Position numbers and translations under genes: made by a program
NCBI RefSeq assembly: GCF_005405185.1
Contig: NZ_BJDO01000010.1
Coordinates: 1-61,035 of the forward strand
From: Secundilactobacillus hailunensis
GTDB taxonomy: Bacteria; Bacillota; Bacilli; Lactobacillales; Lactobacillaceae
Length of the DNA stretch: 61,035 nt
Direction of reading: 5' to 3'
Notes under the pieces: model-generated
The model's database searches: none
What the model was told of the DNA's origin: nothing
The model's input: only the letters and a program-made list of their open reading frames with translations
In this document: positions 49,301 to 57,726 of the stretch, piece after piece
How positions within the stretch are numbered: position 1 is the stretch's first letter
Layout of the letters: the number at the start of each line of letters is the position of its first letter

Positions 49301-49713
49301 ATATAGTGACACCTAGCATCCCAAATGACACAACGGCATTGGGTCATGAGAATGGTATAAAACAGCCACGGACAAGTACTACAACTATGAATCAAGGAAC
49401 TGCGAATAAGGGTGATGCTGAGCAGCAGAGAACAACTGAAAAAGGCCATGCAACAGCTCAAACGGGTGAGCAAGCTGGACCAGTTGCGCAAAAAGAAGCC
49501 AACAACTCGGCGGCAATTGCTGCAACACCCAGTCACGAAATTTACCAACCAACAATGACGACTAAACAGTCTAAACAGTCTAATCAGGCGGCTACGGTAA
49601 CATTACCCCAAACCAATGATGATTCTTCAGCAAAGCCAACGTTCATTGGGGCTTTATTATTGAGCATTTTAAGTTGGTTTGGTCTTGCACGTCGCAAACA
49701 CGAACAGGATTAA
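46327..49713 (+). CDS. BspA-like leucine-rich-repeat wall-anchored surface protein 3
   Basis: The 1,128-residue paralogue closely follows the plan of protein 2: signal CNSEKSWVRMGIVTVTV...ASAQV, stalk, two BspA-repeat blocks (about 180-425 and 480-800) separated by the same AGNYWIPSTDSNG insert, a shared module with MVSDQYLSGQQ, a Pro/Thr spacer and an identical sorting region LPQTNDDSSAKPTFIGAL ending RRKHEQD. Its 3' end and terminator are nearly identical in DNA to gene 2, pointing to duplication or gene conversion. Confidence 0.88.
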   Translation: MKDINKLVTPQLRQFKCNSEKSWVRMGIVTVTVMTGLTFSMTVASAQVSTTASSTVPTTQASKAVTPEVTKGIDQSQDGDPTMTNTKNVTESNSSSQLNKSAKPVADASKPADQEKIKSTETQQPQQVATDVKSPALNRSLASNLAVKTQLTDKKTGDKMTVETLAAEVPKDVDSAGYAYTPNDGNYTISGYSGDSKDITLPSTHKNGKVTEIGANAFNRHNISGTVTIPNSIIHIDNDAFANNAITTLNLGTGVQTIGDDAFSRNPNDSNSNNAISTVVIPNSVTSIGINAFTNNKINTVVLGTGVTTIGADAFSGNQISGTVVIPNTVTNIGARAFANNNISGLTLGNSVQTIGDDAFSRNLKKPNSNNHINGTVTIPDSVTSIGMNAFANNQISTAILGQNVNSIGQNAFDHDTKVITKDAAGNYWIPSTDSNGKLTFTQLTDYSYDSNGNGTYTITGYTGELQKYLDPTFKVGTINNLTLPNTYNGKPVTAIGNYAFNNKNINISGTVTIPDTVTSIGNDAFTQNQISAVKLGKKVQIIGQDAFSLNRISGTVTIPDTVTRIGEKAFTQNNIQKLDLGSGVETIGDDAFSINPISGLVAIPDSVINIGIRAFADDNISDLTLGKNVKIIGQDAFAHDLEHQRLFQYLRSINSSDALKNQNSFNHISSIIIPDSVTRIDERAFANNNISDLTLGKSVQRIGTDAFSGNQIRGTIEIPDSVTNIGDRAFANNDISGLTLGNKVQTIGVDAFSRKLTNSNSLNHISGIVNIPDSVTSIGMNAFANNRINALIFGQNIPNIGSYAFDGNDISKITSAKSMVSDQYLSGQQAIIYVPIDTKDVKVNQIRNVKSAIEQALRAGNTTGFNLGDKLTFTDSVWFYNAATDTLTNRDGPILAHNIVFRFSSNGSGKYGTNELIFTVKSTPTKPDTTTKPNHNTGTVEPPIAPNIPTQSNPNIETVPPVTKPSQPSDTTGVPSIGPKLPTLSRHHTTNIVTPSIPNDTTALGHENGIKQPRTSTTTMNQGTANKGDAEQQRTTEKGHATAQTGEQAGPVAQKEANNSAAIAATPSHEIYQPTMTTKQSKQSNQAATVTLPQTNDDSSAKPTFIGALLLSILSWFGLARRKHEQD

Positions 49714-49730
49714 TAAATAGCTCAAAAACT

Positions 49731-49779
49731 AAAAAAGACGTCTTCGTTGGTCAAAATGACCTGACGAAGACGTCTTTTT
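49731..49779. terminator. Bidirectional intrinsic terminator
   Basis: The stem is almost identical to that at 46034-46082 (aaaaaagacgtcttcg with complement). It also ends the convergent efflux pump gene. Confidence 0.92.
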
Positions 49780-49797
49780 GCTAACTGATTCATTTAA

Positions 49798-51216
49798 TTA
49801 ACGAGCTGCCTTAAAAGAACGTGTCGTAAACGCAATAATTAACGCGATGACGGCGAAAACCAGTGGTAAGTAGATGGCAACGTGCACACCAGCCGTAAAG
49901 GCACCCTGAGCGCCTAAATGACTAGCAGCTTGGCCGATACCTAACAGACTAGTGGCTAAAGCTGTGGAGATGGCACCAACAATTTGCTGCATGGTGTTCA
50001 TGATAGTACTACCATCACCAGAGGTTGGACCAGCTAAGGCATTTAAAGCGTGCGTTTGCGCTGGTGACATTGCCAAGGGACAGCCAATCATTAAGATGAC
50101 GTGGGCGGCAATGACGAATGCAACGGCGGTATGAATACCGGTCATGAGCAGCATGACAGCACCGATAATGGCGATAAGAAAACCTAACCGCGTTAACCAT
50201 TTTGCACCGAAATTATCAAATAAACGACCTGAAAAAGCCGAAACTAAGGCATTGACGATACCACCTGGCAACATAATGATCCCGGTCATGGCAACGGGCA
50301 GTAACAAGCCTTTTTGCAGGTACATTGGTAAAATATACATGGCAGAAAGAATAACCCCAAAGTCCAACATCACCATCAGTGCACCAGCCCGAAAGGCCGG
50401 ATTGGCGAAAATCTTCAGGTTTAAGATAGGTTCCTTAATATGAACCTGACGGTAAGCATAAATTGCTAAAACGATGATACCTAACAGTAATAAGCCTAAA
50501 ACAAGCGGTGATCCCCAGCCGCGTGAACTAGCGAAGCTAACGGCTGTAACGACACTGGCAAAGCCTACAACACTAGTTAAAATGGAGAGGACATCAATTT
50601 TGGGCTTGCTGAGTTGACCCACGTTTTCCAAGGATGTCAGGGCAAAAATCAAAGCAATCACTAAGAAAGGTACAAAGGCCCAGAAAATCCAGTGCCAGGA
50701 AAGTTTGGCTAAGATCAAGCCAGTCAGTGTTGGTCCGATAGCGGGCGCAAACATGATGACCATGGCGCAGGCACCCATGGCAGCGCCAATTTTAGCTGGT
50801 GAGAAGACCTGCATGGCAACCGTGAACATTAACGGCAGGATCAAACCAGTGGCAATCCCTTGAATCATCCGACCGAATAATAAGATCGGAAAACTTGGTG
50901 CTAAGGCTGCGATAATGGCACCGACTAGAAAATCTAACAGGCCAAAAATAACGACTTGCCGCGTGGTGAACCACTTGGTAATTAAACTATTTAACGGTAA
51001 GACGACCCCAATCACTAACATGTAGCTGGTCACTAACCATTGCACGGTTGCGGTATTAACATCTAGACTAGACATCAGACTAGGTAATGCGATATTTAAC
51101 GACGTTTCACTAAACATACCGACAAAGGCACCGATTAGCATACTAACCATGGCTAATGCTGGGTGCTTGACGGTAACTCGAGGCCGAGAAGCGGCCATTG
51201 TTGCTTGTTGTTCCAT
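49798..51216 (-). CDS. MFS multidrug efflux transporter, DHA2 (EmrB/QacA) type
   Basis: The 472-residue protein has about fourteen membrane helices and the DHA2 features SLNIALPSLMSSLDVNTATVQW in helix 1 and RMIQGIATGLILPLMFTVAM in helices 4-5. It should export drugs or other amphiphiles using the proton gradient. The gene is alone on the minus strand, between the surface-protein cluster and gdpP. No regulator gene adjoins it. Confidence 0.88.
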   Translation of the reverse strand: MEQQATMAASRPRVTVKHPALAMVSMLIGAFVGMFSETSLNIALPSLMSSLDVNTATVQWLVTSYMLVIGVVLPLNSLITKWFTTRQVVIFGLLDFLVGAIIAALAPSFPILLFGRMIQGIATGLILPLMFTVAMQVFSPAKIGAAMGACAMVIMFAPAIGPTLTGLILAKLSWHWIFWAFVPFLVIALIFALTSLENVGQLSKPKIDVLSILTSVVGFASVVTAVSFASSRGWGSPLVLGLLLLGIIVLAIYAYRQVHIKEPILNLKIFANPAFRAGALMVMLDFGVILSAMYILPMYLQKGLLLPVAMTGIIMLPGGIVNALVSAFSGRLFDNFGAKWLTRLGFLIAIIGAVMLLMTGIHTAVAFVIAAHVILMIGCPLAMSPAQTHALNALAGPTSGDGSTIMNTMQQIVGAISTALATSLLGIGQAASHLGAQGAFTAGVHVAIYLPLVFAVIALIIAFTTRSFKAAR

Positions 51217-51450
51217 TGAATAAATTCCTCGCTTTCAGAAAACTTTTTTTGCACAATGGGTTACATTACCAGAAAAAAGTCTGCTTCGTAAGTTATTTTT
51301 TTAAAATGGTCATTTTTTATTTTAATAGCGGTTAAATCAGGGGTATAGCTAAACTAAACGGACTTCATGAGACTGATGACCGCACCTGATGCCTATTTGT
51401 GCTAAAATATAACTACTATTATCGTCGACAAAAAGTAGGGGAGTTTGAAG

Positions 51451-53472
51451 ATGAACGGTTTATTTTCAAGGGCTAATTTACCCGAATTTTTAAGAAATAG
51501 ACGTCTTCGCGGTCTGTCACTATTCATGATCGCGCTATCAATTGCAGGGATCGTTCTGGCCTTTTTGTTCTCATGGATCTTAGGGTTATTAGCGTTAGTG
51601 GCAGTACTCACCAGTTTAGTCTTTGCGTTTAATACCATGAATGAAATTAGCGAGGATATGAACCGTTACATTGCTGACCTGTCATTTCGCATTAATCGTG
51701 GTGAGCAAGAGGCTTTGATCGATATGCCAGTGGGGGTCATGATTTTTGGCGACAATGATGCTATCGAATGGGTCAACCCGTATTTACAGCAATATTTTGG
51801 TGATCAGGCTGTCTTGAGTAAGCGGATGAACGATGTTGATCCGGAGCTGGAAAAGTTAATTCAAGACCATGTGAATGATAAACAGCCGCAAACGGTGACC
51901 TGGAATGGTCGCCAATTTTCATTTTTAGTTCAAAAAGATTTCCGGGCGGTTTACATGATCGAAGTCACTCATTTCACTCAGATCGAACAGCGCTACGAAA
52001 ACGAACGAATTGCCATTGGCCAGGTCTTTTTGGATAACTACGATGAAGTAACGCAGTCCATGACGGATCAGGAAGTTTCTAACCTCAGAAACTACGTGAC
52101 TAACGAACTGTCAACTTGGGCACAGCGGTTTGGAATGTATCTCAAACGGCTGGATGATGATCACTATCTGGTCTTTATGTACGCCCAAGCCATGCAGGCT
52201 GTGGAAAATGATAAGTTTAGTATTTTGGATGTGATTCGTGAGAGTACTTCCAAGCAAAATTTCCCACTGACGTTAAGTATTGGGATCGCGTATGGCGGTG
52301 CTGAGCTACCAAAATTAGCTGATCAGGCCCAGAGTAATCTGGACCTAGCACTTGGCCGTGGCGGTGATCAGGTAGTTGTCCGGGCACAGGATGAAGAAGC
52401 CCGGTTCTATGGTGGCAAGACCAACCCAATGGAGAAACGAACACGGGTTCGGGCACGGATGATCTCTCAGGCTCTACAGGAGTTAATGAACCAGTCAGAT
52501 ACCATCTTCGTTCAGGGACACCAACAGCCTGATATGGACTCGATTGGGGCTTGTATGGGGATTCGGCGGATCGCGCAGATGAACCAGAAGCAGTGCTACA
52601 TTATTTTAGATCGTCACGATATTCACAGCGATGTCCAAAAACTCCTAGATGCAATCAAAGACTATCCTGAAATCAACGATGCCATTATTACACCGGAAGA
52701 GGCATTGACTAAAATCACCAAGCAGAGTTTGTTAGTGATGGTGGATCATTCCAAACCGTCATTATCAATTTCACCAGAACTATATCATCAGCTGACTAAC
52801 CGGGTAATGATCATTGATCATCACCGTCGTGGCGAGGAGTTCCCTGAAAATCCGATGCTGGTCTACATTGAACCCTACGCTAGTTCAACGTGTGAGCTGA
52901 TCACCGAAATGTTTGAGTATCAGTCTCAAGAAAGCGAACCAATCAATAAAATCGAAGCTACCGCGATGCTGACGGGGATTTTTATTGATACCAAGTCATT
53001 CTCATTGCGGACCGGTTCACGAACCTTTGACGCTGCCAGCTACTTACGTTCAGCAGGTGCCGATTCGGTTCAGATGCAGCAGTTTATGAAGGAAAACGTG
53101 GATAGTTACCTGCAACGGAATCACTTGATTGAGCTGGTCACGTTTGTCCACGAAGACTTAGCGATTATTGCCGGTGAAGAAGACGAAGTTTATGACTCAG
53201 TGACAGCAGCTCAGGCAGCGGATGATCTGCTCAATATGTCCGGTGTGGATGCCTCATTTGTGATCACCAAACGTGATGATGGCCGGATCGGGATTTCAGC
53301 ACGCAGCATGGGTGAAATTAACGTTCAGATCATTATGGAAAAGATGGGTGGCGGCGGTCATCTATCAAGCGGTGCTACACAAATTGCTGATAGCACGGTA
53401 GCGGAAGTTAAAGCGCAGCTGGTCGATATTTTAAACGCTCAGACTGCCGAAGAAGCGACTCCCGCTACGTAA
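51451..53472 (+). CDS. gdpP: Cyclic-di-AMP phosphodiesterase GdpP
   Basis: GdpP hydrolyses c-di-AMP and so tunes potassium, osmotic and wall-stress responses. The 673-residue protein has two N-terminal membrane helices (about 20-60), a PAS-like domain, a degenerate GGDEF domain (SIGIAYGGAELPK) and DHH/DHHA1 domains with HQQPDMDSIGA, MVDHSK, IDHHRRG and GGGGHLSSGATQ. The ATG at 51451 follows AGGGGAG; the TTG two codons earlier is less well placed. It starts the gdpP-rplI-dnaB series. Confidence 0.95.
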   Translation: MNGLFSRANLPEFLRNRRLRGLSLFMIALSIAGIVLAFLFSWILGLLALVAVLTSLVFAFNTMNEISEDMNRYIADLSFRINRGEQEALIDMPVGVMIFGDNDAIEWVNPYLQQYFGDQAVLSKRMNDVDPELEKLIQDHVNDKQPQTVTWNGRQFSFLVQKDFRAVYMIEVTHFTQIEQRYENERIAIGQVFLDNYDEVTQSMTDQEVSNLRNYVTNELSTWAQRFGMYLKRLDDDHYLVFMYAQAMQAVENDKFSILDVIRESTSKQNFPLTLSIGIAYGGAELPKLADQAQSNLDLALGRGGDQVVVRAQDEEARFYGGKTNPMEKRTRVRARMISQALQELMNQSDTIFVQGHQQPDMDSIGACMGIRRIAQMNQKQCYIILDRHDIHSDVQKLLDAIKDYPEINDAIITPEEALTKITKQSLLVMVDHSKPSLSISPELYHQLTNRVMIIDHHRRGEEFPENPMLVYIEPYASSTCELITEMFEYQSQESEPINKIEATAMLTGIFIDTKSFSLRTGSRTFDAASYLRSAGADSVQMQQFMKENVDSYLQRNHLIELVTFVHEDLAIIAGEEDEVYDSVTAAQAADDLLNMSGVDASFVITKRDDGRIGISARSMGEINVQIIMEKMGGGGHLSSGATQIADSTVAEVKAQLVDILNAQTAEEATPAT

Positions 53473-53620
53473 ATTCAGTAATGAGAGATTAAATCGCAAT
53501 ACAAATGTCCAATAGGGCACGATTTATGGTAAAGTTATTTAATGAAAGTTCCCGTTTATGGGAGCGATAAAGCTTGGCATTTCGGGAATTACTCGGCGTG
53601 CCGAATAAGGAGGACTTATT

Positions 53621-54073
53621 GTGAAAGTTATCTTTTTGCAAGATGTTCGCGGCAAAGGTAATCGCGGCGAAATTAAGAATGTTTCAGACGGCTATGCCCA
53701 AAATTTTTTAATCAAGCAGGGGAAAGCCAAGCCTGCGACAGCCAGTGCAATGAGTCAGCTTAAGGGTCAACAAAAAGCTGAAGCTAAGCGCGAAGAAGAA
53801 GAACGCCAGGAAGCAGAGTCCGTTAAGAAAGTTTTGGAAGATCACGAAACCATCGTCCAATTAACGGCGAAGGCCGGTACTGACGGCCGGTTGTTTGGTT
53901 CCATTCCTAGCAAGCAGATTGCCCAGGCTTTGGACAAACAGTACGGTATCAAATTGGATAAGCGCAAGATCGAATTACGCGAACCAATTAAAGTTATGGG
54001 CTTCGTCAACGTGCCCGTTAAATTACATCAAGATGTGACTGCCCGTATTCGGGTTCACATCTCAGAAAAGTAA
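53621..54073 (+). CDS. rplI: 50S ribosomal protein L9
   Basis: The 150-residue L9 has the signature [31 protein letters not shown] and a long connecting helix. It starts with GTG after GGAGG. A terminator hairpin separates it from dnaB, which may reduce helicase expression relative to L9. Confidence 0.97.
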   Translation: MKVIFLQDVRGKGNRGEIKNVSDGYAQNFLIKQGKAKPATASAMSQLKGQQKAEAKREEEERQEAESVKKVLEDHETIVQLTAKAGTDGRLFGSIPSKQIAQALDKQYGIKLDKRKIELREPIKVMGFVNVPVKLHQDVTARIRVHISEK

Positions 54074-54093
54074 TTTGAAGTCCATTTTTTCTA

Positions 54094-54130
54094 GGGGTCG
54101 TCGGCAAATTGAGTTTGCCCCGACCCCTTC
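54094..54130 (+). terminator. Intrinsic terminator between rplI and dnaB
   Basis: ggggtcg/cgacccc and tcggcaaa/tttgcc form a long stem with a short T-rich tail. Confidence 0.8.
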
Positions 54131-54157
54131 GTTTATCATAGCAAGGAGTAATGAATC

Positions 54158-55555
54158 ATGAGTGAAGGGTTGAGAGATCAAACGCCGCCACAAAATATTG
54201 AGGCGGAAAAAGCGGTACTTGGGGCCATCTTTTTAAACGGCGATGCCCTAGTGGACGCAATGGAACAGCTGACCGCGGATGATTTCTATCGTCGTGCACA
54301 TGGCCTGATTTTTCAGACAATGGTCAATTTAAATGACCGGGATGAAGCCATTGACGTGGTAACAGTGTCGGATGAATTAAAGCGGCAAAATCAACTGGAA
54401 GACATTGGCGGTATGCCCTATATTGCCGAGCTGGCGGCGTCTGTGCCAACCGCAGCTAACGTTGGCTACTATGCGAAGATCGTAGCGCAAAAGGCTGTTT
54501 TACGCCGGCTGATTCAGACAGCGACTAAGATCGTGACGGACGGCTATTCAGAAGATGCCCCAGTTGATGAACTGTTAGATCAGGCTGAACAGTCTATCAT
54601 GAACGTCAATGAGTCTCGCAATCGGGCGGGATTTAAAGCGATCAAAGATGTGTTAAATTCGACTTTTGAAGAGATCGACCGGCTATCACAGAAGGGCGAT
54701 ACCGTGACCGGCTTATCCACTGGGTATCCGGATCTAGATAAGATGACCACGGGTCTGCATGACGATGAACTGATGATTTTAGCTGCCCGCCCAGCGGTTG
54801 GTAAAACGGCTTTTGCCTTAAATATTGCGCAAAACGTGGGAACCAAAACGGATAAGGCCGTGGCAATCTTCAGTCTCGAAATGAGTGCCGAATCGCTGGT
54901 TAACCGGATGCTGTGTGCGGAAGGTAGTATTAATGCCAATCACTTGAGGACCGGCCAGCTTGAAGAAGGCGAATGGCAGAATTTAATCGTTGCGATGGGC
55001 AGTCTATCAAAAGCAAAAATTTTCATTGATGACACAGCTGGGATTAAAATGTCTGAAATTCGGGCAAAATGTCGGCGGCTGTCTAAAGAGCAGAACGGTA
55101 ATTTAGGCTTAGTTGTGGTGGATTATCTGCAACTGGTGGAAAGTACCGGTGCGGAAAACCGGCAACAAGAAGTTTCCGCAATTTCGCGGCAGCTGAAAAA
55201 ACTGGCGAAGGAACTGCATGTACCAGTCATTGCGCTGTCGCAATTGTCGCGTGGCGTGGAACAGCGTCAAGATAAGCGGCCAGTGCTATCAGATATCCGT
55301 GAATCTGGTTCAATCGAACAAGATGCCGATATTGTGTCGTTTCTTTACCGGGACGACTATTATGAGCGTGATGATGATAGTGATGATAGCGGTGGAGGCG
55401 GCAACGACGATGAACAGGATGTCGGTGAAGTTGAAGTCATTATTGAAAAGAACCGGTCGGGCCCTCGAGGCACGGTTAAATTATTGTTTGTAAAATCGTA
55501 TAACAAGTTCTCATCGATTGCGTATGGGGCGGATCCAAATAGCCAAGGTGCGTAA
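54158..55555 (+). CDS. dnaB: Replicative DNA helicase DnaB
   Basis: The hexameric helicase unwinds DNA at the fork. The 465-residue protein has an N-terminal domain with PQNIEAEKAVLGA, the RecA-like core with Walker A (ARPAVGKTAFALN) and Walker B (LVVVDYLQL), and the LSDIRESGSIEQDAD block. It has an acidic Gly/Asp loop near residues 408-428. A hairpin repeat starts at its stop codon. Confidence 0.97.
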   Translation: MSEGLRDQTPPQNIEAEKAVLGAIFLNGDALVDAMEQLTADDFYRRAHGLIFQTMVNLNDRDEAIDVVTVSDELKRQNQLEDIGGMPYIAELAASVPTAANVGYYAKIVAQKAVLRRLIQTATKIVTDGYSEDAPVDELLDQAEQSIMNVNESRNRAGFKAIKDVLNSTFEEIDRLSQKGDTVTGLSTGYPDLDKMTTGLHDDELMILAARPAVGKTAFALNIAQNVGTKTDKAVAIFSLEMSAESLVNRMLCAEGSINANHLRTGQLEEGEWQNLIVAMGSLSKAKIFIDDTAGIKMSEIRAKCRRLSKEQNGNLGLVVVDYLQLVESTGAENRQQEVSAISRQLKKLAKELHVPVIALSQLSRGVEQRQDKRPVLSDIRESGSIEQDADIVSFLYRDDYYERDDDSDDSGGGGNDDEQDVGEVEVIIEKNRSGPRGTVKLLFVKSYNKFSSIAYGADPNSQGA

Positions 55556-55650
55556 GCAGACGGTTAGAGAGCGAAAGCTAAGGCCGGGAAATGGAAACCC
55601 TGGGTTTGGGGTTTACATTTCCCGGCCTTAGCTACAGCTCTCTGTCTGCT
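55555..55650 (-). repeat. Complete intergenic hairpin repeat (copy C, opposite orientation)
   Basis: AGCAGAC/GTCTGCT (55555-55561, 55644-55650), AGAGAGC/GCTCTCT (55566-55572, 55637-55643) and a perfect 17-bp inner stem (55576-55592, 55617-55633) are nested, with bulge ggtt on the left. Both arms of the box differ from copy A by the same compensating change (AT to GC pair). It begins on the last base of the dnaB stop and may act as its terminator-like end. Confidence 0.87.
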
Positions 55651-55702
55651 GTAGCCCGATTAGGCTATGTAAACTGTATGAGCCACTAAGTTCCTAAACA
55701 CC

Positions 55703-55731
55703 TTGACACAACCCGCTAACCATGCGATACT
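55703..55731 (+). promoter_or_regulatory. Promoter of the candidate small RNA
   Basis: A perfect TTGACA (55703-55708), 17 bp and GATACT (55726-55731) lie in a gap with no downstream plus-strand gene for 2 kb. Confidence 0.7.
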
Positions 55732-55737
55732 ATCAAG

Positions 55738-55862
55738 CGGTGCCAAACCATGGCGGGATTCCAAAGATCGGTGCATTCGTGCATTCAGAAGGTCGGCGGG
55801 CCTGCCTTTTCTTATGTCAATAAATAATCCGGTCATCGGTGGATGGCTGGATTTTTTTGTGG
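55738..55862 (+). ncRNA. Candidate small RNA, about 125 nt
   Basis: A promoter precedes and a strong terminator ends this stretch, which has no reading frame. Visible pairs are TGCA-ttcg-TGCA (a UUCG-capped hairpin), gcc/ggc around aaaccat and a possible aagg/cctt hairpin. The final stem aatccggtcatc/gatggctggatt (with wobble pairs, loop ggtg) is followed by seven T. I do not recognise an SRP, 6S or riboswitch core. The nearest plus-strand gene is 1.9 kb away, so this is probably free-standing. Confidence 0.6.
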
Positions 55863-55876
55863 ATAATTATAATTTT

Positions 55877-56000
55877 ACATAGCTGAAATGTGTTCAAGCC
55901 AGCAGATAGTTGCATAGAAGCCCCGTTAACCCAATTTCCCGAACTTGGAAATTGGGTTAACGGGGCTTCTACTCCACTATCTAAACGCTGGCTTTTACAC
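55877..56000 (+). repeat. Complete intergenic hairpin repeat (copy D)
   Basis: AAGCCAGC/GCTGGCTT (55896-55903, 55987-55994), AGATAGT/ACTATCT (55904-55910, 55976-55982), bulge aaac (55983-55986) and a perfect 25-bp inner stem (55915-55939, 55947-55971) are present. The flanks gtgttc and ttacac match copy A. A small ACAT/ATGT hairpin precedes it. Confidence 0.88.
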
Positions 56001-56010
56001 TCTGTTTACA

Positions 56011-56048
56011 AAAAATGACCCCACCACATTAGGGGGTGTGGTGAGGTC
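56011..56048 (-). terminator. Probable terminator of the MFS transporter gene
   Basis: gaccccaccaca pairs with tgtggtgaggtc (one mismatch), followed on the minus strand by six U. It lies about 210 bp past the transporter stop; the bases between hold no gene. Confidence 0.7.
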
Positions 56049-56256
56049 GAGGGGAGTGATAGCGTATTAATCTGTGGTTTATCCTGATTTGGGGAGGAGG
56101 AAAAATCAAAATATCGTTATCTGTTTTAAAGGGAAGCCAACTAATTTCTAATTGACTATGTTCAAATCATAAACAAAAATTGTGATAAAAATGTGAATTT
56201 TTCCATGCTACTTTCTAAAGTAATCGTTAAGGAATAGTAAAGCAATGGGCGCTTTT

Positions 56257-57438
56257 TTATTGATTAGGCTTACCGTGCCAACTTAATTGGGCGCCGACTA
56301 GCGCAATCAATGAGATCACACAGATGATGCCTACCGTACTGATCCAGCCAAAATGGGCGTAGGCTGGGCCTGGCACGATACCGCCTAACGTACCCCCTAA
56401 ATAGTAAGACATGAGGTATAAGCCGATAGCTGCCGATTTATTTTGCTTAACGTGCTGACCGACGAATTCTAAGGTGCAGGATTGGCCGGCAAAAACCGAG
56501 ACGCAGGAACAGGTTAAGCCCAAGATCATTGTCCATAGATTAGGAATCAGCGCCACCAATAGGCCGAGAATACCGAGGGTACAGGTCAAAAGAAACGTTG
56601 TGTTGACGCCTACCTTTAAAATTAACCGGCCAATAAATGGCGTCAGTATCGAAGGGACTAAGAAGACGATGAACACGAAGCCAACAGCCATAGTACTTAA
56701 ATTAATGGGGGCAGCTTGCAGACGCAGTGAGCCGTAGGTAAAGGTTGCCACTTGCTGAAAAAGCAAGCTCATCCCCACAAAACAGGTCAATAGCAGGCGC
56801 CAGTCGAGCAGGTGACTGCCAATACCGGCAATACTCTGCCAGACAGAGTCACTGGGAACGAATTGGTCGTCTTGCGGTAACCAGCGCAGGGTCATGAGGT
56901 AAGCCAGAACTAAAATGATGACCATTGGTAGAAAAATAGCGGGAATTGAATGAAAAGTATCAAAGAAAAGTCCTGCAAAGAACCGGCCAGAGAAACCGCC
57001 AAAGGCAGTTCCGGCAACGTAGAGGCTATTTAGACGAACAGCATCCTTGGGTGCAAAAGTTTCTGTAATGTAAGCCACAGCAACCGCGAACACAAAGGGA
57101 GTCGCAATGCCTTGCAGTAAGCGTCCTAACAGAAGCAAGGTAAAATTAGGACTGAACATGCAAATAACGGTTGCTAGTGCCATTGCTAAAATGGCCCACA
57201 ACATTAATTTCCGGCGACCGTAGCGATCGGATATTGAACCGGCAAAGGGTGCGGTGATTGCCACGCCAAATGTGGTGGCACTGATCGTTAAGGTTGCGAG
57301 ACTAATCGACACACGATACTGTGTGGCAAGCTGTTCTAGCACGGGTTGTGTGGCGTATAAGTTTAACAAAGCACACATCCCCAAAAAGAAAATAGAAAGA
57401 TCTGACCACCAGCTGGACTGGACGGTTACTGAATCCAT
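56257..57438 (-). CDS. MFS transporter (12 helices), substrate unknown
   Basis: The 393-residue protein has about twelve membrane helices with the MFS loop motif GSISDRYGRRKLML and a second RLLQGIATPFVFAVAVAYITE. It belongs to the broad DHA1-like or YnfM-like group of exporters. The substrate cannot be predicted. GGAGG precedes the ATG. It is divergent from the dehydrogenase gene, with a 288-bp AT-rich gap holding promoters but no other feature I can support. Confidence 0.82.
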   Translation of the reverse strand: MDSVTVQSSWWSDLSIFFLGMCALLNLYATQPVLEQLATQYRVSISLATLTISATTFGVAITAPFAGSISDRYGRRKLMLWAILAMALATVICMFSPNFTLLLLGRLLQGIATPFVFAVAVAYITETFAPKDAVRLNSLYVAGTAFGGFSGRFFAGLFFDTFHSIPAIFLPMVIILVLAYLMTLRWLPQDDQFVPSDSVWQSIAGIGSHLLDWRLLLTCFVGMSLLFQQVATFTYGSLRLQAAPINLSTMAVGFVFIVFLVPSILTPFIGRLILKVGVNTTFLLTCTLGILGLLVALIPNLWTMILGLTCSCVSVFAGQSCTLEFVGQHVKQNKSAAIGLYLMSYYLGGTLGGIVPGPAYAHFGWISTVGIICVISLIALVGAQLSWHGKPNQ

Positions 57439-57726
57439 AAATGTTGCCTCCTTTTTAAAACATGATATTAATACTGTAGCACAATGTGACCATGAACTTG
57501 AACTGTTAATTAGCGGTAACCTTATTTAGAAATAGGAAATTTAGTGATGAAAGTAAAAATGATAAAATTATTAGACAAATTGAATATAATATTAATATAA
57601 ATTATAAAAATCCAAATATGAATTAAAAGAAAAGCAGGTTGCAAGCGACGAAAAGGAAGACGATAATGAAACCGGTACATAATTTAATCTAATCTTCATA
57701 AATACAGTTAGTAAGGGATGTTGAAA

